From assembly GCA_947649125.1 (NCBI GenBank), contig CANSQL010000012.1:1-55661 (forward strand): 55,661 nt of DNA, written 5' to 3'. This document shows positions 34,160-42,407 of the stretch, in pieces. This DNA is from an uncultured Erysipelotrichaceae bacterium. GTDB lineage: Bacteria; Bacillota_I; Bacilli_A; Erysipelotrichales; Erysipelotrichaceae. Position 1 is the first letter of the stretch. Each line of letters starts with the position of its first letter. A program made the position numbers and the translations under genes. The notes under the pieces were generated by a model, which was given only the letters and a program-made list of their open reading frames with translations, made no database searches and was not told the origin of the DNA.

Positions 34160-34187
34160 TTGTGTTACTAATAAATATCATTATAAT
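34160..34187 (+). promoter_or_regulatory. Promoter of the DUF308-type gene
   Basis: TTGTGT (34160-34165), a 16-nt spacer and TATAAT (34182-34187). The start site would be near 34194, so the coding start must be at 34213 rather than at the upstream GTG at 34162. Confidence 0.65.
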
Positions 34188-34212
34188 TAAGCTTCAAGGA
34201 AGGACGATTACG

Positions 34213-35538
34213 ATGCTGAAGCAACGCTTTAATTATTTCTCAATGCTGATCACAGGAATATTTTTCTGTGTTTTAGGAATGTCCTTTCTGTTTGAAAAAT
34301 GGACACCGTGGAACTGGCTGTACTTTACCCTGTTGATTGGAATCAGCATTGTCGGTGGCTTGCGTATCCTAAACTTTATCTTAAACTTTCATAAGCTGAA
34401 GCATCGCTTTACTCAGCTTATCGATGTAATATTTTGGATCGTTTTGATCATTATCGCTGTCACAAATGATAAAATGTTCTATGCGTTTTTTCCGCGTGCT
34501 GTCGGTATATGGATTATGCTTCATGCGCTTGTGAAAATCATCGTGCTGTATATTAAAATAAGCGATCACTTATCCGGATGGCTTCGTTCCTTGATTTTTC
34601 TTTGCGGTGATTTATTTATGGCTTTTGTGCTGTTGTTTATGCCGTATCGTTTTGCTTGGCTTGTGAATATGGTAATGGGCTGTTACTTTATTATTTACGG
34701 CAGTAATATGCTGTTGGATTTTATCCGTGAAATACTTCCTTCAAGAAGCACTGATACGATGAATCAACAAAGATTGGCAGTACCGCCTTTTTTGGCTGCG
34801 ATCATTCCCCCTGCCTTAATGCGCTTTATTTTGGAAAAGGACAAGGAGGATCGGGAGCGTGAGGATTTTGAAGCGATAAAAAAGGATATACCGATTGATT
34901 TAGAGGTATTTGTGCACTTGGCGCCGGGCGGTCCGGCAATGCTGGGGCATGTCGATATTGCATATCAAGGCTATTTGTTGTCGTACGGCTGTTATGATCC
35001 GCATCGGCGTCGCTTGTTCGGCGGTATGGGAGACGGTGTGGTATTGCTTGCGGATAAGAATGAATATATTTATAATTGCTTAAAGAATGAGAATAAGGTA
35101 CTTGTTTGTTTCGGCATTGCTTTCAATGATAAACAGAAGCAGTCGTTTCAGGATACGCTGTGCGAAATGCTTGCGAATTTAAGTGAGTTTGAGTGTGATG
35201 AACAGCTGAAACAAAAAAATAAAGCATACAGCGGCGCTTGTGATGATTATCTGTCAAGGGTTACACGCAATATAACGAATGCACGTTATTTCAAATATCG
35301 AGACGGTAAATTTAAAACCTTTTTTGTACTTTCAACGAACTGTGTCTTTTTTACTACACATTTATTAAGTGCTGTCGGACTTAATTTATTTGATATGAGC
35401 GGTATCATTTCTCCCGGATCTTATTTTGACTTTTTAAATAAACAGTTTAAGAGTGATAAAAGCTTTGTGATATCACGCTGTATTTATACAAAGCGCAATA
35501 TGGATATCTTTTTAAAGAAGGAAAAACAAGATACGTGA
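34213..35538 (+). CDS. DUF308/HdeD-like membrane protein fused to a permuted papain-like domain
   Basis: 441 residues. The first 190 residues hold about six membrane helices in hairpins, like DUF308/HdeD proteins (for example GIFFCVLGMSFLFEKW, IFLCGDLFMAFVLLFMPY). The cytoplasmic or outer C-terminal half looks like a circularly permuted NlpC/P60 (papain-like) domain: a His-first motif (MLGHVDIAYQGYLLSYG) comes before the Cys motif (STNCVFFTTHLL), the reverse of the normal order. Segments CYDPHRRRLFGGMGDGV and GIISPGSYFDFL are further landmarks. The substrate could be a peptide, lipid or wall fragment; the sequence does not tell. The start follows AAGGAAGGA. The gene stands alone between its own promoter and the ECF operon. 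Confidence 0.65.
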   Translation: MLKQRFNYFSMLITGIFFCVLGMSFLFEKWTPWNWLYFTLLIGISIVGGLRILNFILNFHKLKHRFTQLIDVIFWIVLIIIAVTNDKMFYAFFPRAVGIWIMLHALVKIIVLYIKISDHLSGWLRSLIFLCGDLFMAFVLLFMPYRFAWLVNMVMGCYFIIYGSNMLLDFIREILPSRSTDTMNQQRLAVPPFLAAIIPPALMRFILEKDKEDREREDFEAIKKDIPIDLEVFVHLAPGGPAMLGHVDIAYQGYLLSYGCYDPHRRRLFGGMGDGVVLLADKNEYIYNCLKNENKVLVCFGIAFNDKQKQSFQDTLCEMLANLSEFECDEQLKQKNKAYSGACDDYLSRVTRNITNARYFKYRDGKFKTFFVLSTNCVFFTTHLLSAVGLNLFDMSGIISPGSYFDFLNKQFKSDKSFVISRCIYTKRNMDIFLKKEKQDT

Positions 35539-35683
35539 CAGATGCTTCGATCGGCAGAAGGTTGAAATTATCGTACAGAACAATCGGAAGCAGATAATAA
35601 TGAATGACCGTAACGGATAAGGGTACGAATAATGGTAAGGTATCAAAAGTGAAATTTTTTTGAACAGCTTTACGCGGAAAGGT

Positions 35684-35712
35684 TTGCGTACCAACAGGGA
35701 TTGTTGTATAAT
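35684..35712 (+). promoter_or_regulatory. Promoter of the ecfA1-ecfA2-ecfT operon
   Basis: TTGCGT (35684-35689), a 17-nt spacer and a perfect TATAAT (35707-35712), 25 nt before the ecfA1 start. Confidence 0.75.
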
Positions 35713-35737
35713 GAAGTGAACTTTTGAGGTGAACAGC

Positions 35738-36565
35738 ATGAAAAAAATACAAGTATCTCATTTGTCCTTTGGTTATCATAAGGAAAATCCGGTAATTCAT
35801 GATGCCTCCTTTTCCATCGAGGAGGGAAGCTATACAACGATAATCGGTCATAACGGCTCCGGAAAGTCAACGATTGCGAAGCTGATGATCGGTCTGTTGG
35901 AAAGTGATTCGGGCGTTATTACCGTGGACGGCTTAGAATTAAGCGAGGCGAATATCCATGATATACGCGATCGAATCGGTATCGTTTTTCAGAATCCCGA
36001 TAATCAGTTTATCGGCGCAAGCGTTGCCGATGACATTGCCTTCGGCTTAGAGAATCATCGCGTACCGAGTGAACAAATGCAGGGCATCATCGAGGAATTT
36101 GCCGATCGTGTCAATATGCGTAAATTTTTAAACAGTGAGCCGACTAAGCTGTCGGGCGGACAAAAGCAGCGTGTTGCGATTGCCGGTGTACTCGCAATGA
36201 AGCCGCAGATCATCATCTTTGATGAAGCGACGAGTATGCTTGATCCGCAAGGCAAGGCAGAAATCAATGCGCTGATTCAGGACATTCATGCGCAAAGCAA
36301 TTTAACGATCATTTCAATTACACATGATATCGAAGAGGTTGCCCACAGCGATCATGTGATCGTATTGGATGGCGGACATATCGTATTAGACGGTTCTCCG
36401 GATGAGGTGCTGTTTCACGAACAGGAATTGATTGATTTACGCTTGGATATTCCCTATGCCTTAAAGCTTCAGCATGCGTTGAAGCGACAAGGATTGGAGA
36501 CAAAGCCATGTACGACAATGGAAGGGGTTGTGGATGAATTATGCCGATTACGTTTAAAGAATTAA
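35738..36565 (+). CDS. ecfA1: Energy-coupling factor transporter ATPase EcfA1
   Basis: 275 residues. It is one of two ATPases powering group II ECF transporters, which import vitamins and metals through exchangeable S components. Walker A is GHNGSGKST, the Q loop is VFQNPDNQF, the signature is LSGGQKQRVAIAG and Walker B is IIIFDEATSMLDP. ATG 35738 follows GAGGTGA by 5-6 nt. Its end overlaps ecfA2 by 25 nt. No S component is encoded nearby, as expected for a shared module. Confidence 0.96.
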   Translation: MKKIQVSHLSFGYHKENPVIHDASFSIEEGSYTTIIGHNGSGKSTIAKLMIGLLESDSGVITVDGLELSEANIHDIRDRIGIVFQNPDNQFIGASVADDIAFGLENHRVPSEQMQGIIEEFADRVNMRKFLNSEPTKLSGGQKQRVAIAGVLAMKPQIIIFDEATSMLDPQGKAEINALIQDIHAQSNLTIISITHDIEEVAHSDHVIVLDGGHIVLDGSPDEVLFHEQELIDLRLDIPYALKLQHALKRQGLETKPCTTMEGVVDELCRLRLKN

Positions 36566-37401
36566 CGCATGAGTATAATGCGGGAACCCCTTTTGCCTAT
36601 TTAGCACTTGATGCAATTGATCTTTCAATCACGGAAGGCGCGATTACCGCAATCATCGGTGAAACAGGAAGCGGAAAATCAACACTGGTTCAGCATTTGA
36701 ATGCGCTGCTTTTACCGACCGAGGGCTCACTTACCGTATTGGATCGAACCATTACCGCAACTGAAAAACCAAAACAGCTGAAGGAACTGCGAAAGCGTGT
36801 CGGGCTTGTATTTCAGTTTCCGGAATATCAGCTGTTTGAGGAAACGATTGCCCAAGATATTGCTTTCGGACCTAAAAATTTCGGAATGAGCGAAGAAGAA
36901 GCACTGAGTAAGGCAAAGGAAATGCTTCAGATCGTGGGCTTGAGCGAGGATTACTTGGAACGAAGTCCGTTTGAGCTATCCGGAGGTCAAAAGCGCAGAG
37001 TTGCGATTGCGGGTATTTTGGCAATGGACCCTGAGGTGCTTGTTTTAGATGAACCGGCGGCAGGATTAGATCCGCAAGGGGCAAAGGATATGATGGAGCT
37101 GTTTGTACGCTTAAACAAGGAGCTTCATAAAACGGTATTGTTGGTTACACATGATATGGAGCATGTATTAAACTATTGTGATCATGTAGTCGTAGTCGAT
37201 AACGGTCATATCGTACAGACATCAGATAAGCTGCATTTCTTTCAGGATACTTCGTTGTTACATAAGCTGAGAATCAATCCCCCGGCAATCATCCGACTGC
37301 GTGATGAATTAAATCAACGAGGCTTTGACCTTCCCTGTGATATTTTAGATACGGAAGTATTGGCAAAGGCGATTGCGGATGAGGTGAAGCACCATGAATA
37401 A
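36541..37401 (+). CDS. ecfA2: Energy-coupling factor transporter ATPase EcfA2
   Basis: 286 residues, the partner ATPase of EcfA1. Walker A is GETGSGKST, the Q loop region is VFQFPEYQLFE, the signature is LSGGQKRRVAIAG and Walker B is VLVLDEPAAGLDP. It overlaps ecfA1 by 25 nt and ecfT by 8 nt, so the three proteins are probably made in step for complex assembly. Confidence 0.96.
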   Translation: MPITFKELTHEYNAGTPFAYLALDAIDLSITEGAITAIIGETGSGKSTLVQHLNALLLPTEGSLTVLDRTITATEKPKQLKELRKRVGLVFQFPEYQLFEETIAQDIAFGPKNFGMSEEEALSKAKEMLQIVGLSEDYLERSPFELSGGQKRRVAIAGILAMDPEVLVLDEPAAGLDPQGAKDMMELFVRLNKELHKTVLLVTHDMEHVLNYCDHVVVVDNGHIVQTSDKLHFFQDTSLLHKLRINPPAIIRLRDELNQRGFDLPCDILDTEVLAKAIADEVKHHE

Positions 37402-38194
37402 TATTGCGTTAGGCAGATATTTGCCGCTGAATTCCTGCATTCACAGACTGGACCCGAGAACTAAAATCATCGCCTTGATTTTAATGATGGTGGCTATTTT
37501 TATTCCGGCAGGATGGCTCGGTTATTTATTGATCGGTATTGCGGTCTTGTTTTTAACAATGCTGGCAAAGCTGAAATTCAGCTTTTTATGGCGTTCCATG
37601 AAGCCGATGCTGTTTATGCTGTTTTTTCTGTTGATTATCAATGTAATTGTGATTCATGAGGGAACGGTACTGTTTACGATAGGAAGCTTTTCTGTTTACA
37701 GTGAAGCATTGTTTCAAACACTGTATATCGTTGTACGCTTGATGCTGATGATCATGCTGACTACGGTATTGACGGCAACGACAAAGCCGTTGGATTTGAC
37801 CTTGGGCATTGAAGATCTGCTTTCTCCCTTTAAGGTCATTCATGTCCCTGCCCATGAGATTGCGATGATGATTTCCATCGCATTGCGCTTTATTCCGACC
37901 TTGATTGAGGAAACACAGCGAATTATGAAGGCACAGGCATCGCGCGGTGTTGATATGGAAGAGGGCAGCTTTAAGGAAAAGCTGATGGCGATTTTATCCT
38001 TGATCGTACCGTTGTTTGTTTCTGCCTTCCAGCATGCCGATGATTTGGCGAATGCGATGGAGGCAAGAGGCTATGTGCCCGATCGCCCCAGAACACGCTA
38101 TAAGCAGCTGAAAATGCAGAAGCGTGATTATCTTACACTGAGTGCGGCACTGCTTATTTTAGTGCTTCTGATAGGCTTGGCATGGCTGGGGTAA
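37394..38194 (+). CDS. ecfT: Energy-coupling factor transporter membrane protein EcfT
   Basis: 266 residues, with four to five membrane helices and the two Ala-Arg-Gly coupling motifs (SRGVD at the first and EARGYVP at the second) that dock onto the ATPases. It starts LDPRTKI-containing (HRLDPRTKIIALI), as usual for the family. The 3' end overlaps truA by 13 nt. Confidence 0.96.
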   Translation: MNNIALGRYLPLNSCIHRLDPRTKIIALILMMVAIFIPAGWLGYLLIGIAVLFLTMLAKLKFSFLWRSMKPMLFMLFFLLIINVIVIHEGTVLFTIGSFSVYSEALFQTLYIVVRLMLMIMLTTVLTATTKPLDLTLGIEDLLSPFKVIHVPAHEIAMMISIALRFIPTLIEETQRIMKAQASRGVDMEEGSFKEKLMAILSLIVPLFVSAFQHADDLANAMEARGYVPDRPRTRYKQLKMQKRDYLTLSAALLILVLLIGLAWLG

Positions 38195-38982
38195 GGCGCA
38201 TAAAGGCTGTCTGTGCATATGACGGCTCTGCATATCAGGGCTGGCAAAGACAAACGAATGCGCTCAGTATCCAGGCAGTCATCGAGGATGTATTAAACTC
38301 CATGCACAAGCACGATATTACGGTAACAGCCAGCGGACGAACCGATGCACAGGTACATGCACTCGGACAGGTATTTCATTTTGACAGTGATAAGGATATC
38401 GATGAATATCATTGGAAATCGGCATTGAACAGTATGCTTCCTAAGGATATTCGCATTCAACGGGTGGAAATCGTATCAATGGATTTTCACGCGCGTTTTT
38501 CTGCGATTGCGAAGCGTTATGATTATTTGATTACGAATTGCGTCGATTCCCCCTTTTATCAGCGCTATACGGCAACGGAGCGAGGTGCTTTGGATGTTGT
38601 GTATATGCAGACCTGCGCAAAGGCTTTTATCGGTACCCATGACTTTACGAGCTTTACCAGTGCGAAAATCGATCCGCGTAAGCCGCGCGTAAAAACCTTA
38701 CTTGAATTAAAAGTAAGCCAAGAGGCAGATTTTATTCGCATGAGTTTTATCGGAACCGGCTTTTTACGGTATATGGTGCGTATGCTTGCCCAAACTTTGA
38801 TTGAGGCGGGAAAGCATCGTTTAAGCGAGAAACAAATAGTGGAAATGTTGGAGAGTGAAAACAAGCATGCGTGCCGCTATAAGGCAGTACCGCAGGGCTT
38901 GTATTTAACGGAGGTGTATTACGATGAAAGCGAATTATCACACGCATACAGCGCGTTGTCATCATGCGATCGGCAAGGATGA
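38182..38982 (+). CDS. truA: tRNA pseudouridine(38-40) synthase TruA
   Basis: 266 residues. It makes pseudouridine at positions 38-40 of the anticodon arm. The catalytic Asp is in SGRTDAQVHALGQ; the start IKAVCAYDGSAYQGWQ and the end GLYLTEVYYDE are typical. The frame runs about 17 residues past the usual C-terminus (ESELSHAYSALSSCDRQG), read from DNA that also encodes the start of the next gene in another frame. The ecfA1-ecfA2-ecfT-truA order is common in Firmicutes. Confidence 0.95.
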   Translation: MAGVRRIKAVCAYDGSAYQGWQRQTNALSIQAVIEDVLNSMHKHDITVTASGRTDAQVHALGQVFHFDSDKDIDEYHWKSALNSMLPKDIRIQRVEIVSMDFHARFSAIAKRYDYLITNCVDSPFYQRYTATERGALDVVYMQTCAKAFIGTHDFTSFTSAKIDPRKPRVKTLLELKVSQEADFIRMSFIGTGFLRYMVRMLAQTLIEAGKHRLSEKQIVEMLESENKHACRYKAVPQGLYLTEVYYDESELSHAYSALSSCDRQG

Positions 38983-39715
38983 GGATTATGTAAAAAGTGC
39001 GATTGCGGCCGGCTTTGATGAATTGGGCTTTTCCGATCATACACCTTGGCGCTATCACAGTGATTTTGTATCACATATGCGAATGCGCCTTGAAAAGTTT
39101 CAGGATTATAAACAAAGTGTTTTGGCCTTAAAAGAAAAGTATCGAGATCAGATATCCATTAAGCTTGGCTTAGAGGTGGAATATTTCCCGCAGTATATGG
39201 GGTGGCTTCGCGAGTTTTTAAGGCAGGAACAAGTAGATTATATTATTTTCGGCAATCATTATTATTTGAGTGATGAAAAGCGTGTTTATTTCGGGACGGC
39301 TTGTGTTGATGAGCGCTATTTGGAGTTGTATTGTGAACAGTGTATCGAGGGAATGGAAAGCGGTCTGTATTCATATCTTTGTCATCCTGAGCTGTTTATG
39401 CGCGGCTATCCGCGTTTTGATGAACGCTGTGAGAAAATCGCTTATCGCATTTGTGAGGCGGCTAAGCGTTTGAATATTCCGTTGGAGTATAATCTTGCCG
39501 GAGCAGCTTATAATGAAATCAATCATGTACATGAGTATCCGCATCCGCGGTTTTGGGAAATTGCGCGTGAGGTAGGGAATACGGCAATCATCGGCAGTGA
39601 TGCGCATCACTATGAGGATTTGCGTAATCCTTATTATTGGGACAAGGCGCAGCATTATTTGGATGAGGTGCTGCAGATCAAGCGCATTGAATGCTTGGAG
39701 TGCAAGGGCTTTTAG
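38924..39715 (+). CDS. PHP-family histidinol-phosphatase-like phosphoesterase
   Basis: 263 residues, a PHP-domain hydrolase resembling HisK/HisJ. The metal-binding motifs are NYHTHTARCHHA at the N-terminus, GFSDHTPW, GLEVEYFP, FGNHYY and SDAHHYED near the C-terminus. HisK dephosphorylates histidinol phosphate in histidine synthesis, but no his gene is nearby, so another phosphate ester is possible. The ATG at 38924 is needed because the YHTHT motif begins at residue 5. The gene overlaps truA by 59 nt in a different frame; GGAGGTG lies upstream inside truA. Confidence 0.88.
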   Translation: MKANYHTHTARCHHAIGKDEDYVKSAIAAGFDELGFSDHTPWRYHSDFVSHMRMRLEKFQDYKQSVLALKEKYRDQISIKLGLEVEYFPQYMGWLREFLRQEQVDYIIFGNHYYLSDEKRVYFGTACVDERYLELYCEQCIEGMESGLYSYLCHPELFMRGYPRFDERCEKIAYRICEAAKRLNIPLEYNLAGAAYNEINHVHEYPHPRFWEIAREVGNTAIIGSDAHHYEDLRNPYYWDKAQHYLDEVLQIKRIECLECKGF

Positions 39716-39740
39716 GCCTTCTGACGATAAGGGATCGTTC

Positions 39741-39759
39741 AAAGGGACTGCCCTTTTTT
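39741..39759 (+). terminator. Intrinsic terminator of the ecf-truA-phosphatase operon
   Basis: AAAGGG, a 4-nt loop and CCCTTT followed by TTT, 25 nt after the stop. Confidence 0.7.
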
Positions 39760-39927
39760 ATTTGACGGGAAGCAAATTTACAACATTTAGGTAAGTGCTG
39801 ATGCGTATTACTTCTATCTTACGACACGGCACACATAATATCGTATCTTTCAATCGGAAGCAAAAGGCGCAACAACACCCGATTGCGTTAAAGTAAATTA
39901 TATCTCATAGCTTTATTTTAATAAATA

Positions 39928-39936
39928 TGTTACAAT
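39928..39936 (+). promoter_or_regulatory. Extended -10 promoter candidate
   Basis: The sequence ATGTTACAAT (TG, one base, TACAAT at 39931-39936) resembles an extended -10 box. No good -35 box is seen. It would serve the small membrane protein and Nudix genes. Confidence 0.4.
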
Positions 39937-39955
39937 ACTTGCGAGGAGTGATGGA

Positions 39956-39997
39956 ATGAATAAAATCGCAAGCTATCCCAAAGAGGTGAAAGCGTGA
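39956..39997 (+). CDS. Possible 13-codon leader ORF
   Basis: ATG at 39956 opens a 13-codon frame (MNKIASYPKEVKA) with GAGGAG about 8 nt upstream. Its stop overlaps the GTG start of the next gene (GTGA at 39994-39997). It could couple translation or be a regulatory leader peptide. It may also be chance; nothing in the peptide resembles a known attenuator. Confidence 0.35.
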   Translation: MNKIASYPKEVKA

Positions 39998-40359
39998 AAT
40001 TCAATTCTAAAATATTCAGTGTCGCATTGATTCCGCTGTATTGTTATGTACTGCTTTGTGCCTATGCCGTAACACAGGCTCACTATGAATGGAGCTTAAG
40101 CGATACGCTTGCTGCATGCGGTATCAGTGCTGCATTGCTTGCGGCCGGTGTTTTGATTTCCTTACGCAAACGAATTCAGCATCGCATCGGATTACTGCTG
40201 TATATGACAGTGGGTTGCTTCGGTATCTACAACGGTTTGATCGCTGATGAGGTCATGAATTGGGCACAGATCATCGCATCCGCATTCGTATTTGCGTTCG
40301 GCATCAGCTTTTATGAAACAGTTGAACGCCACTATGAGGCTTGGCATGAAGAAGATTGA
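39994..40359 (+). CDS. Small membrane protein of unknown function
   Basis: 121 residues from a GTG start with AGAGGTGA 5 nt upstream. Four hydrophobic segments are visible (about 7-25, 38-55, 65-82, 88-107), and the C-terminus is acidic (YEAWHEED). I do not recognise a family. It overlaps the Nudix gene by 14 nt, so the two are translated together. Confidence 0.75.
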   Translation: MKFNSKIFSVALIPLYCYVLLCAYAVTQAHYEWSLSDTLAACGISAALLAAGVLISLRKRIQHRIGLLLYMTVGCFGIYNGLIADEVMNWAQIIASAFVFAFGISFYETVERHYEAWHEED

Positions 40360-40735
40360 TGTCGTCTGTGCTGTCATTGAAAACGCTGAAAAGCGGCTAT
40401 TGATCGCAAAGCGCAATTCAAAGGTCGCAGACGGTATATGGGAATTTCCGGGCGGCAAGGTAGAAGCAGGGGAGAGCTATGAAGCAGCCTGTATTCGCGA
40501 ATGTCGTGAGGAATTGAATGTCGATATTACAATCGATCGATTCCTGCTTGATTTTTATGATGAGGACTTTTCTCTCAGCATCCATGTGCATGCCTTTAAG
40601 GCTCATATTGTCAGCGGTGAACCGGAATTTCGTGCGCATTATGAGGGTGTATGGGTAAAAAGAAATGAGCTGTATGATTATGAGTTTCAAGCGGCCGATC
40701 GCTGCTTGTTGGATTATTTACAAACACAGGAATAG
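40346..40735 (+). CDS. Nudix hydrolase, MutT-like
   Basis: 129 residues with a good Nudix box (GGKVEAGESYEAA followed by RECREELNV). It resembles MutT-type 8-oxo-dGTP diphosphatases, which cleanse the nucleotide pool, but substrate cannot be fixed from sequence. The ATG at 40346 puts MKKIDVVCAVIEN at the start, as usual for the family, and overlaps the preceding gene. Longer readings lie within that gene. Confidence 0.88.
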   Translation: MKKIDVVCAVIENAEKRLLIAKRNSKVADGIWEFPGGKVEAGESYEAACIRECREELNVDITIDRFLLDFYDEDFSLSIHVHAFKAHIVSGEPEFRAHYEGVWVKRNELYDYEFQAADRCLLDYLQTQE

Positions 40736-40754
40736 CTTATGGATTCGGTATATG

Positions 40755-40798
40755 AAAACGACTGCGTATGATAGTATTCATAAAACAGTCGTTTTTTT
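40755..40798 (+). terminator. Intrinsic terminator after the Nudix gene
   Basis: AAAACGACTG (40755-40764) pairs perfectly with CAGTCGTTTT (40786-40795), followed by more T residues. Confidence 0.9.
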
Positions 40799-40814
40799 AT
40801 GTAAGCGGCAGTCA

Positions 40815-40843
40815 TTGACAATTTGAGAATATTGTAGTACAAT
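40815..40843 (+). promoter_or_regulatory. Promoter of the toxin-antitoxin operon
   Basis: A consensus TTGACA (40815-40820), a 17-nt spacer and TACAAT (40838-40843). The -10 lies inside the palindrome listed next. Confidence 0.85.
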
Positions 40844-40851
40844 GTACTACA
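40833..40851. promoter_or_regulatory. Palindromic operator over the -10 box
   Basis: TGTAGTAC, AAT and GTACTACA form a perfect 8-bp inverted repeat with a 3-nt centre. It covers the -10 and likely start site. The position fits binding by the antitoxin dimer to repress its own operon. Confidence 0.75.
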
Positions 40852-40868
40852 CAAGGAGGCGATATGTC

Positions 40869-41090
40869 ATGGCATTTTCAATTCGTTTAACAGAGGAAGA
40901 AAAAAGGTTGGCGGAATGTTACGCAAAGCTGCATTCATTATCACTCGGTGAAGCTTTTAAACAAGCGCTGTTTGAAAAAATTGAAGATGAATTCGATGTC
41001 GCAATCGCAAATGAGGCTTATGATGAATATATACAAAGTGGAAAACGCAGCAAGCCTATCTCGGAGCTTTGGCAAGATCTTGATTTATGA
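40869..41090 (+). CDS. RelB/DUF6290-like antitoxin
   Basis: 73 residues. The N-terminus FSIRLTEEEKRLAECYAKLHS looks like a ribbon-helix-helix DNA-binding domain, and the acidic C-terminus (YDEYIQSGKRSKPISELWQDL) would wrap the toxin. Of this pair it should neutralise the toxin and repress the operon. ATG 40869 follows AAGGAGG by 9-10 nt. Its stop overlaps the toxin start (ATGA). Confidence 0.88.
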   Translation: MAFSIRLTEEEKRLAECYAKLHSLSLGEAFKQALFEKIEDEFDVAIANEAYDEYIQSGKRSKPISELWQDLDL

Positions 41091-41356
41091 TGCAGTATTC
41101 GGTTGAGACAACTTCACGCTTTGATCGAGAATTTAAAAAGCCGGATAAATATACCCAGCTGATGCTTAAGGCATGGATTGAAAAGAATCTTATGGATTGT
41201 GAAAACCCAAGACAACAGGGCAAGGCCTTGGTCGGGAATAAGAAAGGACAGTGGCGATATCGTATCGGTGATTACAGACTGATTTGTGATATTCAAGATA
41301 ATAAATTGATAATTCTTGCGATGAGTGTAGGTCATAGAAATAAAGTATATCGGTAG
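41087..41356 (+). CDS. RelE/ParE-family toxin
   Basis: 89 residues with the family core GQWRYRIGDYRLICDI and the end VGHRNKVYR. RelE-type toxins cut mRNA on the ribosome; ParE-type toxins act on gyrase; the two share a fold. The GDYR and GHR..VY pattern fits RelE better. The start overlaps the antitoxin stop by 4 nt, so translation is coupled. Confidence 0.9.
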   Translation: MMQYSVETTSRFDREFKKPDKYTQLMLKAWIEKNLMDCENPRQQGKALVGNKKGQWRYRIGDYRLICDIQDNKLIILAMSVGHRNKVYR

Positions 41357-41375
41357 GTCAAAAGCCTGCCTTTTT
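41352..41375 (+). terminator. Terminator of the toxin-antitoxin operon
   Basis: GGTAGG, which includes the stop codon, pairs with CCTGCC across a 7-nt loop (one wobble) and is followed by TTTTT. Confidence 0.65.
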
Positions 41376-41403
41376 AAAAGCCCTCCCTTTAGAATGGGAG
41401 GGC
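41376..41403 (-). terminator. Terminator of the oxidoreductase gene
   Basis: GCCCTCCC and GGGAGGGC (41380-41403) form a perfect 8-bp stem. On the minus strand it is followed by TTTTAAAAA, 24 nt after the stop codon. Confidence 0.75.
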
Positions 41404-41426
41404 AATGTTTTATTAAATTGCAGCTG

Positions 41427-42407
41427 TTAGATTGCATCTGCCGGAAAACGAATTCCCGCTTTTTTACGCGCCTGTTCAAGCACTTCCATAACCTCATTGG
41501 AATACTCTAACAATGCCTCACATGCCGCATAATCTTGTTCTTCCATGATTTTCATAAAGTCCTTGATTTCATAATACAAGGCAATATCCTCTTGTTTGAT
41601 TGCCGGTAAAATCGTTCCGTCATTAGTCGTCAATGAATAATTTGCACAACGACTTGTTTCTGAATTCAAGGTAATATAACCCTTTTCCCCTTGAATCTGT
41701 GAAATGTTATGAGATTTTGTATCCTTACAGCCGACACATACGGCATGAAAGCCTTCATAGTTCAGTACAAGTACACCTGAGGTATCAATACCCTTCGTCA
41801 TATTCGGATAATAATTAACATCATTTGGCTTTCCGAAAAGATTCATCACAAAGTGCAGATTATAAATATTGATATCCATAAGTGCACCGCCCGAAAATTT
41901 AGGATCGAATACATTCACCGGTTCTCCTGCCATAAATTTATCATAGCGTGAGGAATACTGTGAGAAGTTACATTGTACCATTTTAATATCTCCCAATTCA
42001 GGAAGCTTTTCCTTTAAAGAAATATAATTAGGCATATGTATGGTAACAATTGCTTCAAACAAGAATAAATGCTTTGACTTCGCCAGTTCACTCAGTTCCT
42101 TTAATTCCTTTGTCGTAGAAGTAAACGGCTTCTCACAAATCACATGCTTACCGGCGTTCAATGCCGCTGAGGCATGTGAATAATGCAGGGAATTCGGTGA
42201 TGCTACATATACGCATTCAATTTCATCATCCTTCAGCATTGTATCAAGGTCTGTATATACCTTTTGTATCCCATATTGCGAAGCTAAGTCTCTGCCCTTT
42301 TGTTCATTCCTTGAATAAACGGCAATCGGCTCTGCATTGTCTATTTTAGCTGCGGCAGATAAAAACCACTCTGTAATAAAGCTTGTTCCGATCGTTGCGA
42401 TTTTCAT
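41427..42407 (-). CDS. Gfo/Idh/MocA-family oxidoreductase
   Basis: 326 residues. It is an NAD(P)-dependent sugar or cyclitol dehydrogenase type. The N-terminal Rossmann fold starts MKIATIGTSFITEWFLSAAA, the EKP motif (CEKPFTSTTKE) carries the catalytic Lys, and the C-terminal domain has GGALMDINIYNLHFV. The substrate cannot be told from sequence. The start at 42407 has AGGAGG 7 nt upstream; a longer reading to 42548 has no such support. It is transcribed alone, against the toxin-antitoxin operon. Confidence 0.9.
   Translation of the reverse strand: MKIATIGTSFITEWFLSAAAKIDNAEPIAVYSRNEQKGRDLASQYGIQKVYTDLDTMLKDDEIECVYVASPNSLHYSHASAALNAGKHVICEKPFTSTTKELKELSELAKSKHLFLFEAIVTIHMPNYISLKEKLPELGDIKMVQCNFSQYSSRYDKFMAGEPVNVFDPKFSGGALMDINIYNLHFVMNLFGKPNDVNYYPNMTKGIDTSGVLVLNYEGFHAVCVGCKDTKSHNISQIQGEKGYITLNSETSRCANYSLTTNDGTILPAIKQEDIALYYEIKDFMKIMEEQDYAACEALLEYSNEVMEVLEQARKKAGIRFPADAI

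Noticed and set aside
34160-34187. RAT-like TGTTACT before the DUF308-type gene
   Set aside because: TGTTACT is present but no AGGCA segment and no terminator follow, and it lies inside the promoter itself.
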